Assembly (NCBI GenBank): GCA_017417315.1
Contig: JAFPZK010000078.1
Coordinates: 99,712-163,711 of the forward strand
DNA from: Bacteroidales bacterium
Lineage (GTDB): Bacteria > Bacteroidota > Bacteroidia > Bacteroidales > UBA3824
Reading direction: 5' to 3'
Length of the DNA stretch: 64,000 nt
The notes beneath the pieces are model-generated. The model saw only the letters and a list, made by a program, of their open reading frames with translations. It did no database searches and had not been told where the DNA came from. Each line of letters begins with the position of its first letter. Within the stretch, counting starts at the first letter, position 1. Made by a program: the position numbers and the translations under genes. Of this stretch, positions 9,334 through 18,338 are shown piece after piece.

Positions 9334-9972
9334 ATGAAAACAAATTTACTTTTAACGGTTTGTTGTTCATTGTTGCTTATGACGGGCTGTATGGAAAACG
9401 GTTCGCAGAAATCCGACGCAAAAAGCAACACCGAAAACAACACCACAACCACCACAACCGATGACGGAAAAACCACTGACGGCGGCTCTACCACCGATGA
9501 AAACAAAAAGAACGAAACTAAAAATTCGTTTCAGTCTGCAAACGGCAAGTTTTCAATCAACTTTCCTGCACCTCCCGCCGGACCGGAAAGCAGCATCGAA
9601 CAAAACAAAGCGGGCTTAATGCAAATTTTCACCTACAAGTTGGTGCTATCAGACAACGCTGGTTATTTTGCTTACTACAAAGACTATCATTCGGGAGTAA
9701 TCACGGATTCTAACACGGAAACGATGTTGAAAAAAGAAGCCGATTCTTTTATGAAAGGCTGCGGCACAACGGTTGCAAAATCTTCGTCAGAGCGTCTTGA
9801 CGGCAACAAAGGCCTCTCGTTTTCTGGTACTTTAAACGACACAATCGCTATTAACATGCGTGCGTTTTTTGTCGGAAGGCGTTATTACCAGTTCGGCACG
9901 ATAGCCTCAAACTCTGAAATTTCAGAAAAAGATTCAAAAAAATTCATCAACTCGTTTGAAATTATAAAGTAA
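9334..9972 (+). CDS. lipoprotein of unknown function
   Basis: The 212-residue protein starts with a lipoprotein signal peptide and the lipobox LLMTGC (acylated Cys). A low-complexity Asn/Thr/Asp/Lys-rich linker follows (about residues 20-65). The compact C-terminal domain of about 140 residues starts with FSINFPAPP, after which a run GYFAYYKDYHSG is visible. The linker probably holds the domain away from the membrane. The C-terminal part resembles small Bacteroidota domains of unknown function, and I do not recognise an enzyme. It converges on the DUF58 gene with an 8-base gap. Confidence 0.7.
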   Translation: MKTNLLLTVCCSLLLMTGCMENGSQKSDAKSNTENNTTTTTTDDGKTTDGGSTTDENKKNETKNSFQSANGKFSINFPAPPAGPESSIEQNKAGLMQIFTYKLVLSDNAGYFAYYKDYHSGVITDSNTETMLKKEADSFMKGCGTTVAKSSSERLDGNKGLSFSGTLNDTIAINMRAFFVGRRYYQFGTIASNSEISEKDSKKFINSFEIIK

Positions 9973-9980
9973 GAAAATTT

Positions 9981-10895
9981 TTAGTGCAGTACCGCTCTTT
10001 TGAGCAGGTACGGCACTAAAATTTCTTTAAACGTTTTAGAAACATCCGCCTCAACGTAATCAATGTTGAACATTGAGCATTTATTCTTTAACTCCTGGGC
10101 AAAATCTCCTGAGAGTTTTCGGTATATCTCTTTATAATCCAAAGGATTGAGCGCAACAACAGACCCCGTTTCCATATCAACGAACTTGTACGGACGGTTC
10201 TCAAAATTAAAATCTAATTCTGTCGGACGGTCAAGAACATGAAAAAGAATTACGTCGTGCTTTGCGTGCCTTAAATGTTGAAGTCCGGCATAAAGTTCCT
10301 CATTTTCAGACGTATCCATCATGTCAGAAAAAATCAAAACCATACTCCGCTTGTGAATATTTTCCGCAATTCTGTGAAGACACGAAGCAATGCTGCCTAT
10401 TTCAGGTTCGGGCATAATGTCCCTATTTTTTATCGCCTCTTGAAGTTTTGAAAACAACATTTTAGCGTGAGTTGACGAAATTTTCGCCTCGGACGAAAAA
10501 TCTATATTCTTATCAAACAACGTCAACGAAACGGCATCACGCTGTTTTCTCAGTAGGTTAATCACCGCCGAGGCACATACCGCCGAAAACTCCAACTTAT
10601 TGAACTTGCCGCTTTTCGGATACTTCATACTTGACGAAGTGTCAAGAAGAATATAACACCGTAAATTAGATTCGTCTTCATAATGCTTGACAAAAAGTTT
10701 TTCTGTCCGCGCATAAAGTTTCCAGTCGATATGACGGGTGCTGTCGCCTTTGTTGTAAAGGCTGTGTTCGTTGAACTCCGACGAAAAACCGTGAAACGGG
10801 CTTTTATGCAAGCCCGTTATAAATCCTTCTGTAACGTGAGCCGCTACAAATTCAAGATTGTTCAGGTCGGAGATTTCAGATAATTTTTCTATCAT
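9981..10895 (-). CDS. DUF58/VWA-like protein
   Basis: The 304-residue protein has the DUF58 signature: HKSPFHGFSSEFNEHSLYNKGDSTRHIDWKLYAR, then a von Willebrand A-like fold with the MIDAS start LLDTSSSM and FSDMMD. There is no membrane segment. DUF58 proteins usually pair with a MoxR ATPase next door. Here the moxR gene is about 50 kb away (60811-61776). Instead this gene follows the NtrC-like regulator, with a 4-base overlap that implies coupled translation. Confidence 0.85.
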   Translation of the reverse strand: MIEKLSEISDLNNLEFVAAHVTEGFITGLHKSPFHGFSSEFNEHSLYNKGDSTRHIDWKLYARTEKLFVKHYEDESNLRCYILLDTSSSMKYPKSGKFNKLEFSAVCASAVINLLRKQRDAVSLTLFDKNIDFSSEAKISSTHAKMLFSKLQEAIKNRDIMPEPEIGSIASCLHRIAENIHKRSMVLIFSDMMDTSENEELYAGLQHLRHAKHDVILFHVLDRPTELDFNFENRPYKFVDMETGSVVALNPLDYKEIYRKLSGDFAQELKNKCSMFNIDYVEADVSKTFKEILVPYLLKRAVLH

Positions 10896-12055
10896 TTTAT
10901 CGGCGAAACATAATCTTTAACGTCCTTGCCGGTTATCTCGTTGCCGCACAATATAATAAGGCGTTCGAGAACGTTGCGGAACTCACGGATATTTCCCGTC
11001 CAATTTATTTTTTGAAGTTCCTCGATTGCGTCTTTTGTGAACTTTTTCGGCGCGGTGTAATATTCGCCCGAAATCTGCTCGTTGAAATAATCCACCAAAA
11101 GCGGAATATCTTCAAGTCTTTCGTTAAGGCTCGGAACGTGAATAATTATAACGCTGAGTCTGTGATAAAGGTCTTCACGGAAACGGTTCGCCAAGATTTC
11201 GTCTTTGAGGTTTTTGTTAGTTGCGGCGATAACACGCACGTCGATTTTGATTTCTTTGTCAGAACCGACTCTCGAAATTTTGTTTTCCTGCAAAACTCTT
11301 AACACTTTGGCTTGTGCAGCAAGGCTCATGTCGCCGATTTCGTCCAAGAAAATCGTACCGCCGTTAGCCGCCTCAAACTTACCCTTTTGCTGTTTCATTG
11401 CCGAAGTGAACGCGCCTTTTTCGTGTCCGAAAAGTTCGCTTTCAATAAGTTCTGACGGTATTGCAGCGCAGTTTACTTCCACAAAAGGACCGTTTGCGCG
11501 GTTACTTTTTTCATGAAGCCAACGCGAGACGATTTCTTTTCCCGTACCGTTTTCACCTTGAATCAAAACTCTTGCCTCAGTCGGAGCAACTCTTTCAATC
11601 ATTTCTTTGATATGACGGATTGCGGGAGACTCGCCAATCATCTCGTACTTGCGGTTGATTCTCTGTTTCAAAACTTTGGTCTCGGCGATGAGTTCTTTTT
11701 TCTCAGTCGCGTTTTTGATAACAACCAAAAGACGGTTCAAGTCGAGCGGTTTTTCGATGAAGTCGTATGCACCTTTTTTGATAGCCTCAACAGCGGTGTC
11801 AACAGTTCCGTGTCCCGAAATCATAACGACCGGAATTTCACGGTTTTTCTCCATGATTTTTTCAAGGACTTCCAGACCGTCCATTTTCGGCATCTTGATG
11901 TCGCACAAAACGATGTCAAATTTGCCGGCTTCTAACTTTTCTAAGCCTTCAAAACCGTCCTGAGCGAGTTCAACATCATGGTCTTCGTATGATAAAATGT
12001 CTTTTAAGGTGTTTCTAATAGCCCTTTCGTCATCTATAATGAGTATTTTTGCCAT
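10892..12055 (-). CDS. NtrC-family response regulator without DNA-binding domain
   Basis: The 387-residue protein has a REC domain (D8/D9, phospho-acceptor D52, K in IEKPLD) and a sigma-54 AAA+ domain (Walker A GENGTGKE, Walker B GTIFLDEIGD, arginine-finger region FREDLYHRL). Two oddities stand out. The GAFTGA loop reads GAFTSA, and the protein stops at DVKDYVSPIK with no Fis-type helix-turn-helix. It may act without specific DNA binding. The GAFTSA change could weaken sigma-54 contact. No cognate kinase is visible. A strong promoter lies at 12084-12115. Confidence 0.85.
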   Translation of the reverse strand: MAKILIIDDERAIRNTLKDILSYEDHDVELAQDGFEGLEKLEAGKFDIVLCDIKMPKMDGLEVLEKIMEKNREIPVVMISGHGTVDTAVEAIKKGAYDFIEKPLDLNRLLVVIKNATEKKELIAETKVLKQRINRKYEMIGESPAIRHIKEMIERVAPTEARVLIQGENGTGKEIVSRWLHEKSNRANGPFVEVNCAAIPSELIESELFGHEKGAFTSAMKQQKGKFEAANGGTIFLDEIGDMSLAAQAKVLRVLQENKISRVGSDKEIKIDVRVIAATNKNLKDEILANRFREDLYHRLSVIIIHVPSLNERLEDIPLLVDYFNEQISGEYYTAPKKFTKDAIEELQKINWTGNIREFRNVLERLIILCGNEITGKDVKDYVSPIK

Positions 12056-12083
12056 TTCTAAAACGTGTTAAAAAATAATTTCA

Positions 12084-12115
12084 CAAATTTACATTTTTTA
12101 TTGAATAATGACAAA
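12084..12115 (-). promoter_or_regulatory. promoter TTTG-N20-TAAATTTG
   Basis: On the minus strand, the -33 TTTG is at 12112-12115 and the -7 TAAATTTG at 12084-12091, exactly 20 bases apart. It drives the NtrC-like gene and the DUF58 gene. Confidence 0.7.
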
Positions 12116-12145
12116 AAAAATTACTATTTTTAGAAAAAAAAATTT

Positions 12146-13084
12146 ATGCATACACAACGACAAATTTTCACTACGGGCGAAACTGTTTTTGACATAATTT
12201 TTCAGAACAACCGCCCGAAAACCGGCAATCCGGGCGGCTCGGTTTTGAACTCCGCCGTAACCTTAGGACGTTTGGGCTTAAACCCCGTTTTCTTATCCGA
12301 TTTTTGCGACGACATTATCGGCAAAGTGATAAAAGATTTTTTAGAAGATAACGGCGTTTTTCCTAAACGGATAATTTCTGACGATAACAAACAAACCTCC
12401 GTCGCACTCGCCTTTTTGGACGAAAACAAAAACGCCAAATACGAATTTTACAAACAAAAACCGTCTTTGGCGGACGACAAACTTTTCACGGCAGATTTCA
12501 AACAGGACGACGTTTTGCTGTTCGGCTCGTTTTACGGAATAATGCCCGAAATCCGCAGCGGTATTTTCAACCTTTTGACAAAGGCTAAAAACTGCGGTTC
12601 GGTTATCGTTTATGACCCTAATTTCCGCAAACCGCACTTAAAAGACCTGCCGAAAGTTTTTCCGTATATTGTTGAAAATTTGCAGTTTGCAGACATCGTA
12701 AAAGGCAGCGACGAGGATTTTGCGCTTATTTTTTCTTCGGATAACGATGAAAAAACTTTCAAAGAATTAGAAAAAATAAACCCCGACGGACATTTTTTCT
12801 TAACAAAAGGCAAAAACGGTTGCGCTTATTATTATAAAGGTGAGGTCTTAAATTTCAGCGTGCCTGAAATTACGCCCGTCAGCACCGTCGGCGCAGGAGA
12901 TAATTTTAACGCCGGAATTGTCTACGGAATTATAAAACACGAGGTTACAAAAATAGTTTTGTCAAAAAATATTGACAAAACTATTATAACCGACATCGTA
13001 GAAACGAGCGTTAAATTTTCACAAGAAGTCTGCAAAAGCAACGAAAACTATATTTCAAAAGAGTTTGCAAAACGCTTTATTTAA
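12146..13084 (+). CDS. PfkB-family carbohydrate kinase (fructokinase-like)
   Basis: The 312-residue protein has the PfkB pattern: N-terminal GETVFDIIF with NPGGSVLNSAVTLGRLG, and the C-terminal signature VSTVGAGDNFNAGIVYG with the catalytic Asp. The family phosphorylates sugars such as fructose or ribose. The conserved substrate residues do not decide which. It is divergent from the NtrC-like gene, and its 3' end overlaps the opposing lipoprotein gene by 8 bases. A TATTTTTA sequence 20 bases upstream is a near-match -7 box. Confidence 0.87.
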   Translation: MHTQRQIFTTGETVFDIIFQNNRPKTGNPGGSVLNSAVTLGRLGLNPVFLSDFCDDIIGKVIKDFLEDNGVFPKRIISDDNKQTSVALAFLDENKNAKYEFYKQKPSLADDKLFTADFKQDDVLLFGSFYGIMPEIRSGIFNLLTKAKNCGSVIVYDPNFRKPHLKDLPKVFPYIVENLQFADIVKGSDEDFALIFSSDNDEKTFKELEKINPDGHFFLTKGKNGCAYYYKGEVLNFSVPEITPVSTVGAGDNFNAGIVYGIIKHEVTKIVLSKNIDKTIITDIVETSVKFSQEVCKSNENYISKEFAKRFI

Positions 13085-13562
13085 CTCTGTGCAAATCGAT
13101 TTCAACTCTTTTGTTAAGGTCGTTTTTAGAAATAAGTTTGAGATTGTCGTAACTATCTCCCACTTTTTTGAGAACACCCGCTTCTTGAAAATCCTTACCT
13201 TCGGCTTTTAAGAAAAGTATGCTGTCGTTTTCGATTTTGTAATCAAGAGCCATAGGCATAGTAATGGCGTTTTTAGAAAGATTTTTAATTACCTCAGAAG
13301 CAATTTTCGACATATCGAAGATTGCTTTTTCGTTTTCAAACTCAACTGTTAACTCCAATTGCGAAAGCAAAAACATATACGCAGAAAGATTCCCGTTTTT
13401 TTGAAGTTCTTCGCTCAAAATATCCTCAGCCGAAGACAAATCGACTTCATATTTCCCTTTCAAAGCGTCCTTTTCGACGGCATTGTTATTACCGCCCTTA
13501 CATGCGCCGAACGTCAAAAGTGCGGCACAACTCAAAAATGTTAAATATTTTTTCATTTTCAT
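13077..13562 (-). CDS. small lipoprotein
   Basis: The 161-residue protein starts with a lipoprotein signal and the lipobox LTFGAC. The mature part has KGKYEVDLSSAEDILSEEL, then mixed helix and strand with NDSILFLKAEGKDF. The spacing resembles Bacteroidota lipoproteins that bind small ligands, but I do not recognise the family. A TAAATTTG box on the minus strand (13579-13586) lies just upstream. The start could be the first or third codon (MKMKK). The gene converges on the PfkB kinase gene. Confidence 0.65.
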   Translation of the reverse strand: MKMKKYLTFLSCAALLTFGACKGGNNNAVEKDALKGKYEVDLSSAEDILSEELQKNGNLSAYMFLLSQLELTVEFENEKAIFDMSKIASEVIKNLSKNAITMPMALDYKIENDSILFLKAEGKDFQEAGVLKKVGDSYDNLKLISKNDLNKRVEIDLHRVK

Positions 13563-13648
13563 ATAAATTTTATTGCCGCAAATTTAATAGGAAAATTTTG
13601 AATTATGAAAAAAATGTACTACTTTTATCCCGCGAAAAAAAATGAAAA

Positions 13649-14086
13649 ATGAAAATACAAATTGAATATTCAAAAGGCAATGCCACGAAAGAAGACATCA
13701 TGGCATTGAAGGCTTTTATTGACAAAAAGAACGGCGGCAGTGTTAAAAAAGTGGAACTTGCCTCCAAAAAAGCGAAAAAAGGCGAAATGGGTCCGGGCAT
13801 TGTTTCGGGCTTAACTGCGCTGATAGGTTCGGCGACAGGACCTCTTACCACTCTTGCCGAGGCTCTTGTGGAATGGGTAAGACTAAAAAGGTCTGAAATC
13901 CGCATTACGGGTGTCAGCGGTGCTGAAATTTGCATTTCGGGAAAGGTGAAAAACGATGATTTGCACCAAGCAATCGAAAAATTTTTCATTCAGGAAAAAG
14001 AGAACACCAAAACCGGCGCAAAACGCGAGAAAAAATCAACGCCCCCGCCGCCTCCGCCGCCTCAAAATCAGGAAGAAAAAAAATGA
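13649..14086 (+). CDS. EACC1-like (effector-associated constant component) protein
   Basis: The 145-residue protein has an N-terminal alpha/beta segment, then KKGEMGPG, a hydrophobic helix (VSGLTALIGSATGPLTTLAEAL), VEWVRLKRSEIRITG and a glycine-rich strand. This order matches the EACC1 domain as I know it from bacterial conflict systems. In those systems it accompanies proteases or caspase-like effectors and STAND or WD40 sensors. The C-terminus is a charged tail with seven consecutive prolines. Its stop overlaps the lptC start by 4 bases. A STAND-like WD40 protein gene lies 0.8 kb downstream on the other strand. No effector protease is visible. Confidence 0.55.
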   Translation: MKIQIEYSKGNATKEDIMALKAFIDKKNGGSVKKVELASKKAKKGEMGPGIVSGLTALIGSATGPLTTLAEALVEWVRLKRSEIRITGVSGAEICISGKVKNDDLHQAIEKFFIQEKENTKTGAKREKKSTPPPPPPPQNQEEKK

Positions 14087-14667
14087 AAAAAATTACGTTA
14101 ATTTTAACGGCTTTGGTTCTCGGTGGTTGCAGTACAAAAATGGAATCGCTTAATAATTACAGCGTTGACGAGACTTTTGCAAACCTATCGGTCATAAATC
14201 TTGACACGAAATATTTTTCGGGACATTCGCTTCAAACGCGGGTTACTGCGCCGGTTGCCGACCGTTACGAAACGGTTGAACAGCCTTATATGGAATTTCC
14301 CAAAGGTGTAAACGTTGTTTTTTATGACGACAATCTTAAAGAAAGCAGCCGTCTGAGGGCAGATTATGCGGTTTATTATCAAAAGAAAAAACTTTGGGAG
14401 GCGAGAAAAAACGTCGTTATCTCCAATGAAAACGGCGCACACCTTCTCACCGAACAACTTTTCGGCGACGAAAACCGCAAAAAAATATTTTCAGTAAAAA
14501 AAGTTACCGTCGTAGACCCCGACAGCACGGTGATTGTCGGCAAACAAGGTTTTGAATCCGACATTGCGTTTAAGAATTATAAGTTTCTTGACGTTAACGG
14601 AGTTGTAAACCTCAATAATCAATACGGCGACGATTTTTCAATGACACAAACCAATGAAAACCAATAA
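14083..14667 (+). CDS. lptC: LPS export periplasmic protein LptC
   Basis: The 194-residue protein has a lipoprotein signal (TALVLGGC). The body consists of beta strands typical of LptC/LptA jelly-roll proteins: MEFPKGVNVVFYDDNLKESSRLRADYAVYYQ, WEARKNVVISN and LLTEQLFGDENRKKIFS. LptC links the LptBFG transporter to the LptA bridge that carries LPS across the periplasm. lptB is at 38131-38934 in this window. It overlaps both neighbours by a few bases, so the three genes form one transcript. Confidence 0.85.
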   Translation: MKKITLILTALVLGGCSTKMESLNNYSVDETFANLSVINLDTKYFSGHSLQTRVTAPVADRYETVEQPYMEFPKGVNVVFYDDNLKESSRLRADYAVYYQKKKLWEARKNVVISNENGAHLLTEQLFGDENRKKIFSVKKVTVVDPDSTVIVGKQGFESDIAFKNYKFLDVNGVVNLNNQYGDDFSMTQTNENQ

Positions 14668-14851
14668 AGAAAAACGCGACGCAATGGAAATCCTATGGTT
14701 TTGCATAGGGGTTCTAGCACTCATTATTGCAATATCGTCCGCCGTACAAAACGGAATACAAAACGCCGGAGGAATGTTTATCTGCTCCGGCGTATGTTTT
14801 ATGATGTTTTCGTGGCGGCAACATTTGCGCAAAAACAGAAAGGACGATTAA
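14654..14851 (+). CDS. small two-helix membrane protein
   Basis: The 65-residue protein has two hydrophobic segments (ILWFCIGVLALIIAIS and AGGMFICSGVCFMMFSW) and a basic C-terminus. A small membrane protein often follows lptC in Bacteroidota. Its start overlaps the lptC end by 14 bases and its stop overlaps the end of the opposing WD40 gene by 4 bases. The function is unknown. Confidence 0.65.
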   Translation: MKTNKEKRDAMEILWFCIGVLALIIAISSAVQNGIQNAGGMFICSGVCFMMFSWRQHLRKNRKDD

Positions 14852-17800
14852 TCCATTCCGTATTTTTTAAGAGTTTCGGAATCGGGTTTCCAAACATCGC
14901 CGTAAAGGTCTAACATATCAATATGACGTGTTATTCCGTCTGGACTTATCATTCTGAGTTTCAAAGTTTTAAGACCATCAGAGGTTCTATAAACCGTAAG
15001 AATGTATTTGCCGTCAGGCGAAAATACCGCAGATGTTACGCTGCCTTCGTGCCTGAAATCCATAACGTCTTTACCGTCTGAGGTCCAAAGCCTTGCAAGA
15101 GCATCGTCAGAGGTTGTCAGCACGAATTTTGAGTCAGGAGAAAAAACGGCGGAATTAACGTTATTTTCATAACCTCGAAAAGTCAAGCGCATTTGACCTA
15201 ACTTATCCCATAAAACCGCCGTTTGGTCGGAAGATGTAGAAATAATATAATTGCCGTCAGGAGAAAAACTCACTGAATTTATTTGTCCGTCGTGTCCGTG
15301 AAAAGTCCTGAGAACTTTACCGTCAATACCGTGAAGAACTATTTTTCCGTCAAAGCCGCCCGTGACGAAAATTTCTCCGTCAGGCGAAAACGAAACCGAC
15401 GAAACCGCTCCCGAATGACCGAGTGCCTCAATTCCGGTTTTTGATTGTAAATTTCTGACAATCACGCTACTATCGCTAACAAAAACCAAGAAATTTCCGT
15501 CCGGCGAAAATACTGCATCGTTAACAGAGGAATGATTTTCGTCAGAAAAAGTCTGCAAATTTTTGCCCGAATGTGCGTCCCAAATTTTAACCGAACCGTC
15601 CTTAGAAGCGGTTACGAGATATTTTCCGTCCGCAGAATAACGCGCAGTGTTGACGGCGGCTGTATGTCCTGAAAAAACTGCAACAATTTCGCCGGTAAGA
15701 TTCCACGATTTTGCAACCGTATCCTCAACGACGGCAATGTTAAGACCGTCAGAAGAAAAACATGCAAAACTTACGTTTTTTGCACCGCTGTATGTTTCAA
15801 ACCGTTTTCCTAACGTCCAAGACCTAATCGTATGGTCGTCGCCGACTGTGACAACCGACTGATTGTCAGGCAGAAAAGCAGCACTCCAAACATTGGAATT
15901 ATGACCTTTCAGCACTTTTTCTGAACTGCCGTTAATGTTATAAATTCTCACCGTTTTGTCTCTTGACGAAGTAATTACGTGTTTGGAATCTGACGAAAAA
16001 TTAGCAGTATTAATCCAATCCTCATGACCGGCAAACGAAACCAACTCATTTGCTTGTAAATCAAAGAGTTTTACCCTGTGATTTTTGTTCAGATAATCGT
16101 TTGAAGCGGTCAAAACGTATTTCGAGTCAGGAGAAAAAACCGCCGAAATAATTATTGAAACAGAAAATCTGTTATCTTCCTTAATTTCAAAGACTTTCAA
16201 AAGTTTTCCGTCCTTTGACCACAGCCTTGCAGTATTGTCGCCGCCGGCAGTCAGAATCATTGAATTGTCAGGCGAAAACCGCGCCGAATAAACATCAAAA
16301 TCATGCCCCGACAAGGTTGAAAGACATTTTCCAGTCATGTCCCAAACCTTGACATTATAATCACTGCCCGCCGTCAGAATCATTGAATTGTCAGAAGAAA
16401 TATCCGCTGCCCAAAGTATGGCTTTGTGGTCTTTTATTGCGAAAAGTTCTTTTCCTGAAAAATCAAAAACCCGCGCCGTGCTGTCATACGAAGTCGTAAC
16501 GATAAGAGAATTGTCCTTAGAAACAATAATATCCGTAACTTCTTTTTTATGAGGAAGTTCCAAAACTACATCGCCTGAAACGTTCAAAATCCGCGCTGCG
16601 TATTTTCCGAGAGCATCGTTTTTGACAAATGTCAAAACAAATCTTGCATCTGTAGAAATTTCGGCTTTCACGACGTTTTCCTTGACCTCACCTGAAATGT
16701 TATAAAAAATGTCGGTATTATAAAAAGAGTTAAGCAACGCGCTGTAAGCCTGAATGTTAGCCGTATCCAAAGATACCGCTTTTTGAGAAAGACGGAGACT
16801 AAAAGTCGGGTCGGTTTCGAGTTTTTGAAACGCAAAAGCCGTCAACATATTACTTTTTGCCATGTTTGCATTACGCTCGGCATCGCTTTTCAACGAAAAT
16901 GCCAAAAAAACAAACGCCATACTTATCACCGCTACAACCATGCAAGCAAGAACCAAAGTACGGTTTCTGACACTTTTTTTCTGAGGTTTTGTGTCGGTAA
17001 AAGAGACTTTTTTATGCGGGGCAACTTGACGAGAAGCCACACTTCTGAAAACTGCGGCGTTATAAGGCAAATAAAAAATTCGTCCGCCGTAACCGATAAC
17101 CGATTTCAAAACTGACAGTTTTTCCGCTTTTTCTAATAAGGTGTCGTCAATGCCGTATTTTTTTTCCGCGACAGACTTTGCTGCGGGCAGCGGCTGCGAT
17201 TCTGACTCCATAACCATCTCGCTAACGGCAAACTGACAAAAATTTTCCCGCTCATTATCAGAGGTTTCAGTCTCCAAAAACCATGAAAAACGGTCTTTTG
17301 AAAAATAATCTGAATTTTCTATAATCTCTTGTGTAACAGGATTTTGCGCGTCATATTTTTTCCTGAAATAAAACACCGCGTTACGCAAAAATCCGGGATT
17401 AACAAGGCTGTTGAAAGCCACGCCTGAAATAATTTTTTCAACAGCTTTTTCGTCAAAATTTACAACCGGCAAATCCTCGAATTTTTCTCCGGCAATAATT
17501 TGAAAAGCGTTTTGAGCGGTCGAAAAATCAAAGGGCGAAAGTTTTAAAACGTTTTTGAAAACGCCGTGAATGTTTTCCTCTAATTCTGCCATCGCATTAA
17601 AAGAGTCTTCGGCGACAGAAAACAACACGGAAACATTCAAGCCTTCGTACAAAAGCCTCATAGCATCTTTCGGCAATACGGCATCGGATTTTCCGAGCAT
17701 TATATTCTGAATTTCCTCGTTGAATTTTTGCGGAATATCTCCGTAAATCAAGCCCGAAAGAGTTTTAGCAAATTCCCGCCGCGCCGAAACGGTGTATGTA

Positions 17801-18237
17801 AAAAAGTTTTCAAACGAATCGAAAATCAAATAAAAGCGTGAAATTTCAGGAAAACAAGCCTGCAACTTTTTTGAAGCATACCAAAGCGAATTGTCGTTTT
17901 CAAAAGCCATATCCACGTAAGTCGGCTTTTGACATTTAGAATTAAAGAAACTAACTAACTGTTTTTCAAGTACTTGTTCCCCGAATTTAAACGGCGGAAC
18001 ATCGAATTTCAGAGCCATAACTTTTTTAGCGGAAAGTTTATCTTCCGCTGACAAACAGGCATTAATCAAAGAGGTTTTACCCATACGCTTTTCAGACGAG
18101 AGAATTGAAACTCTCTCATTATCAAGCATAAAGTTAAGCCTTTTTATTTCATCATCTCTAAGGGGCAAAACACCGCCGGCAGCAAATTCGTAAGGTTGCG
18201 TACCCAAAAAATAATCGCTAAAATTTTCCATTTTCAT
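14848..18237 (-). CDS. membrane-anchored P-loop (STAND-like) WD40 protein
   Basis: The 1129-residue protein has three parts. An N-terminal P-loop domain has Walker A SSEKRMGKTSL near residue 48, with Ser for the first Gly, and a Walker B-like YLIFDSFENF with Ser where Glu is usual. One transmembrane helix lies near residues 418-440 (NRTLVLACMVVAVISMAFVF). Fourteen WD40 repeats follow, enough for two seven-blade propellers. The architecture matches STAND sensors, where the propeller detects a ligand and the ATPase domain signals. The altered Walker residues raise the question of whether ATP is hydrolysed. It converges on the EACC1-like/lptC operon. A TATATTTG box is at 18254-18261. Confidence 0.85.
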   Translation of the reverse strand: MKMENFSDYFLGTQPYEFAAGGVLPLRDDEIKRLNFMLDNERVSILSSEKRMGKTSLINACLSAEDKLSAKKVMALKFDVPPFKFGEQVLEKQLVSFFNSKCQKPTYVDMAFENDNSLWYASKKLQACFPEISRFYLIFDSFENFFTYTVSARREFAKTLSGLIYGDIPQKFNEEIQNIMLGKSDAVLPKDAMRLLYEGLNVSVLFSVAEDSFNAMAELEENIHGVFKNVLKLSPFDFSTAQNAFQIIAGEKFEDLPVVNFDEKAVEKIISGVAFNSLVNPGFLRNAVFYFRKKYDAQNPVTQEIIENSDYFSKDRFSWFLETETSDNERENFCQFAVSEMVMESESQPLPAAKSVAEKKYGIDDTLLEKAEKLSVLKSVIGYGGRIFYLPYNAAVFRSVASRQVAPHKKVSFTDTKPQKKSVRNRTLVLACMVVAVISMAFVFLAFSLKSDAERNANMAKSNMLTAFAFQKLETDPTFSLRLSQKAVSLDTANIQAYSALLNSFYNTDIFYNISGEVKENVVKAEISTDARFVLTFVKNDALGKYAARILNVSGDVVLELPHKKEVTDIIVSKDNSLIVTTSYDSTARVFDFSGKELFAIKDHKAILWAADISSDNSMILTAGSDYNVKVWDMTGKCLSTLSGHDFDVYSARFSPDNSMILTAGGDNTARLWSKDGKLLKVFEIKEDNRFSVSIIISAVFSPDSKYVLTASNDYLNKNHRVKLFDLQANELVSFAGHEDWINTANFSSDSKHVITSSRDKTVRIYNINGSSEKVLKGHNSNVWSAAFLPDNQSVVTVGDDHTIRSWTLGKRFETYSGAKNVSFACFSSDGLNIAVVEDTVAKSWNLTGEIVAVFSGHTAAVNTARYSADGKYLVTASKDGSVKIWDAHSGKNLQTFSDENHSSVNDAVFSPDGNFLVFVSDSSVIVRNLQSKTGIEALGHSGAVSSVSFSPDGEIFVTGGFDGKIVLHGIDGKVLRTFHGHDGQINSVSFSPDGNYIISTSSDQTAVLWDKLGQMRLTFRGYENNVNSAVFSPDSKFVLTTSDDALARLWTSDGKDVMDFRHEGSVTSAVFSPDGKYILTVYRTSDGLKTLKLRMISPDGITRHIDMLDLYGDVWKPDSETLKKYGMD

Positions 18238-18302
18238 TCTTCAAAAAAGTACGCAAATATAGAAAAAATAAATGAATTGATTACATTTTTTATAGAAAAA
18301 TA

Positions 18303-18338
18303 TTTAAAAAAAATCGGGGAAAATTCCCCGATTTTTTT
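18303..18338 (-). terminator. intrinsic terminator after the threonine-synthase-like gene
   Basis: A perfect ATCGGGG/CCCCGAT stem with an AAAATT loop has an A run on one side and a T run on the other. It ends the minus-strand 18337-20821 operon. Confidence 0.85.
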
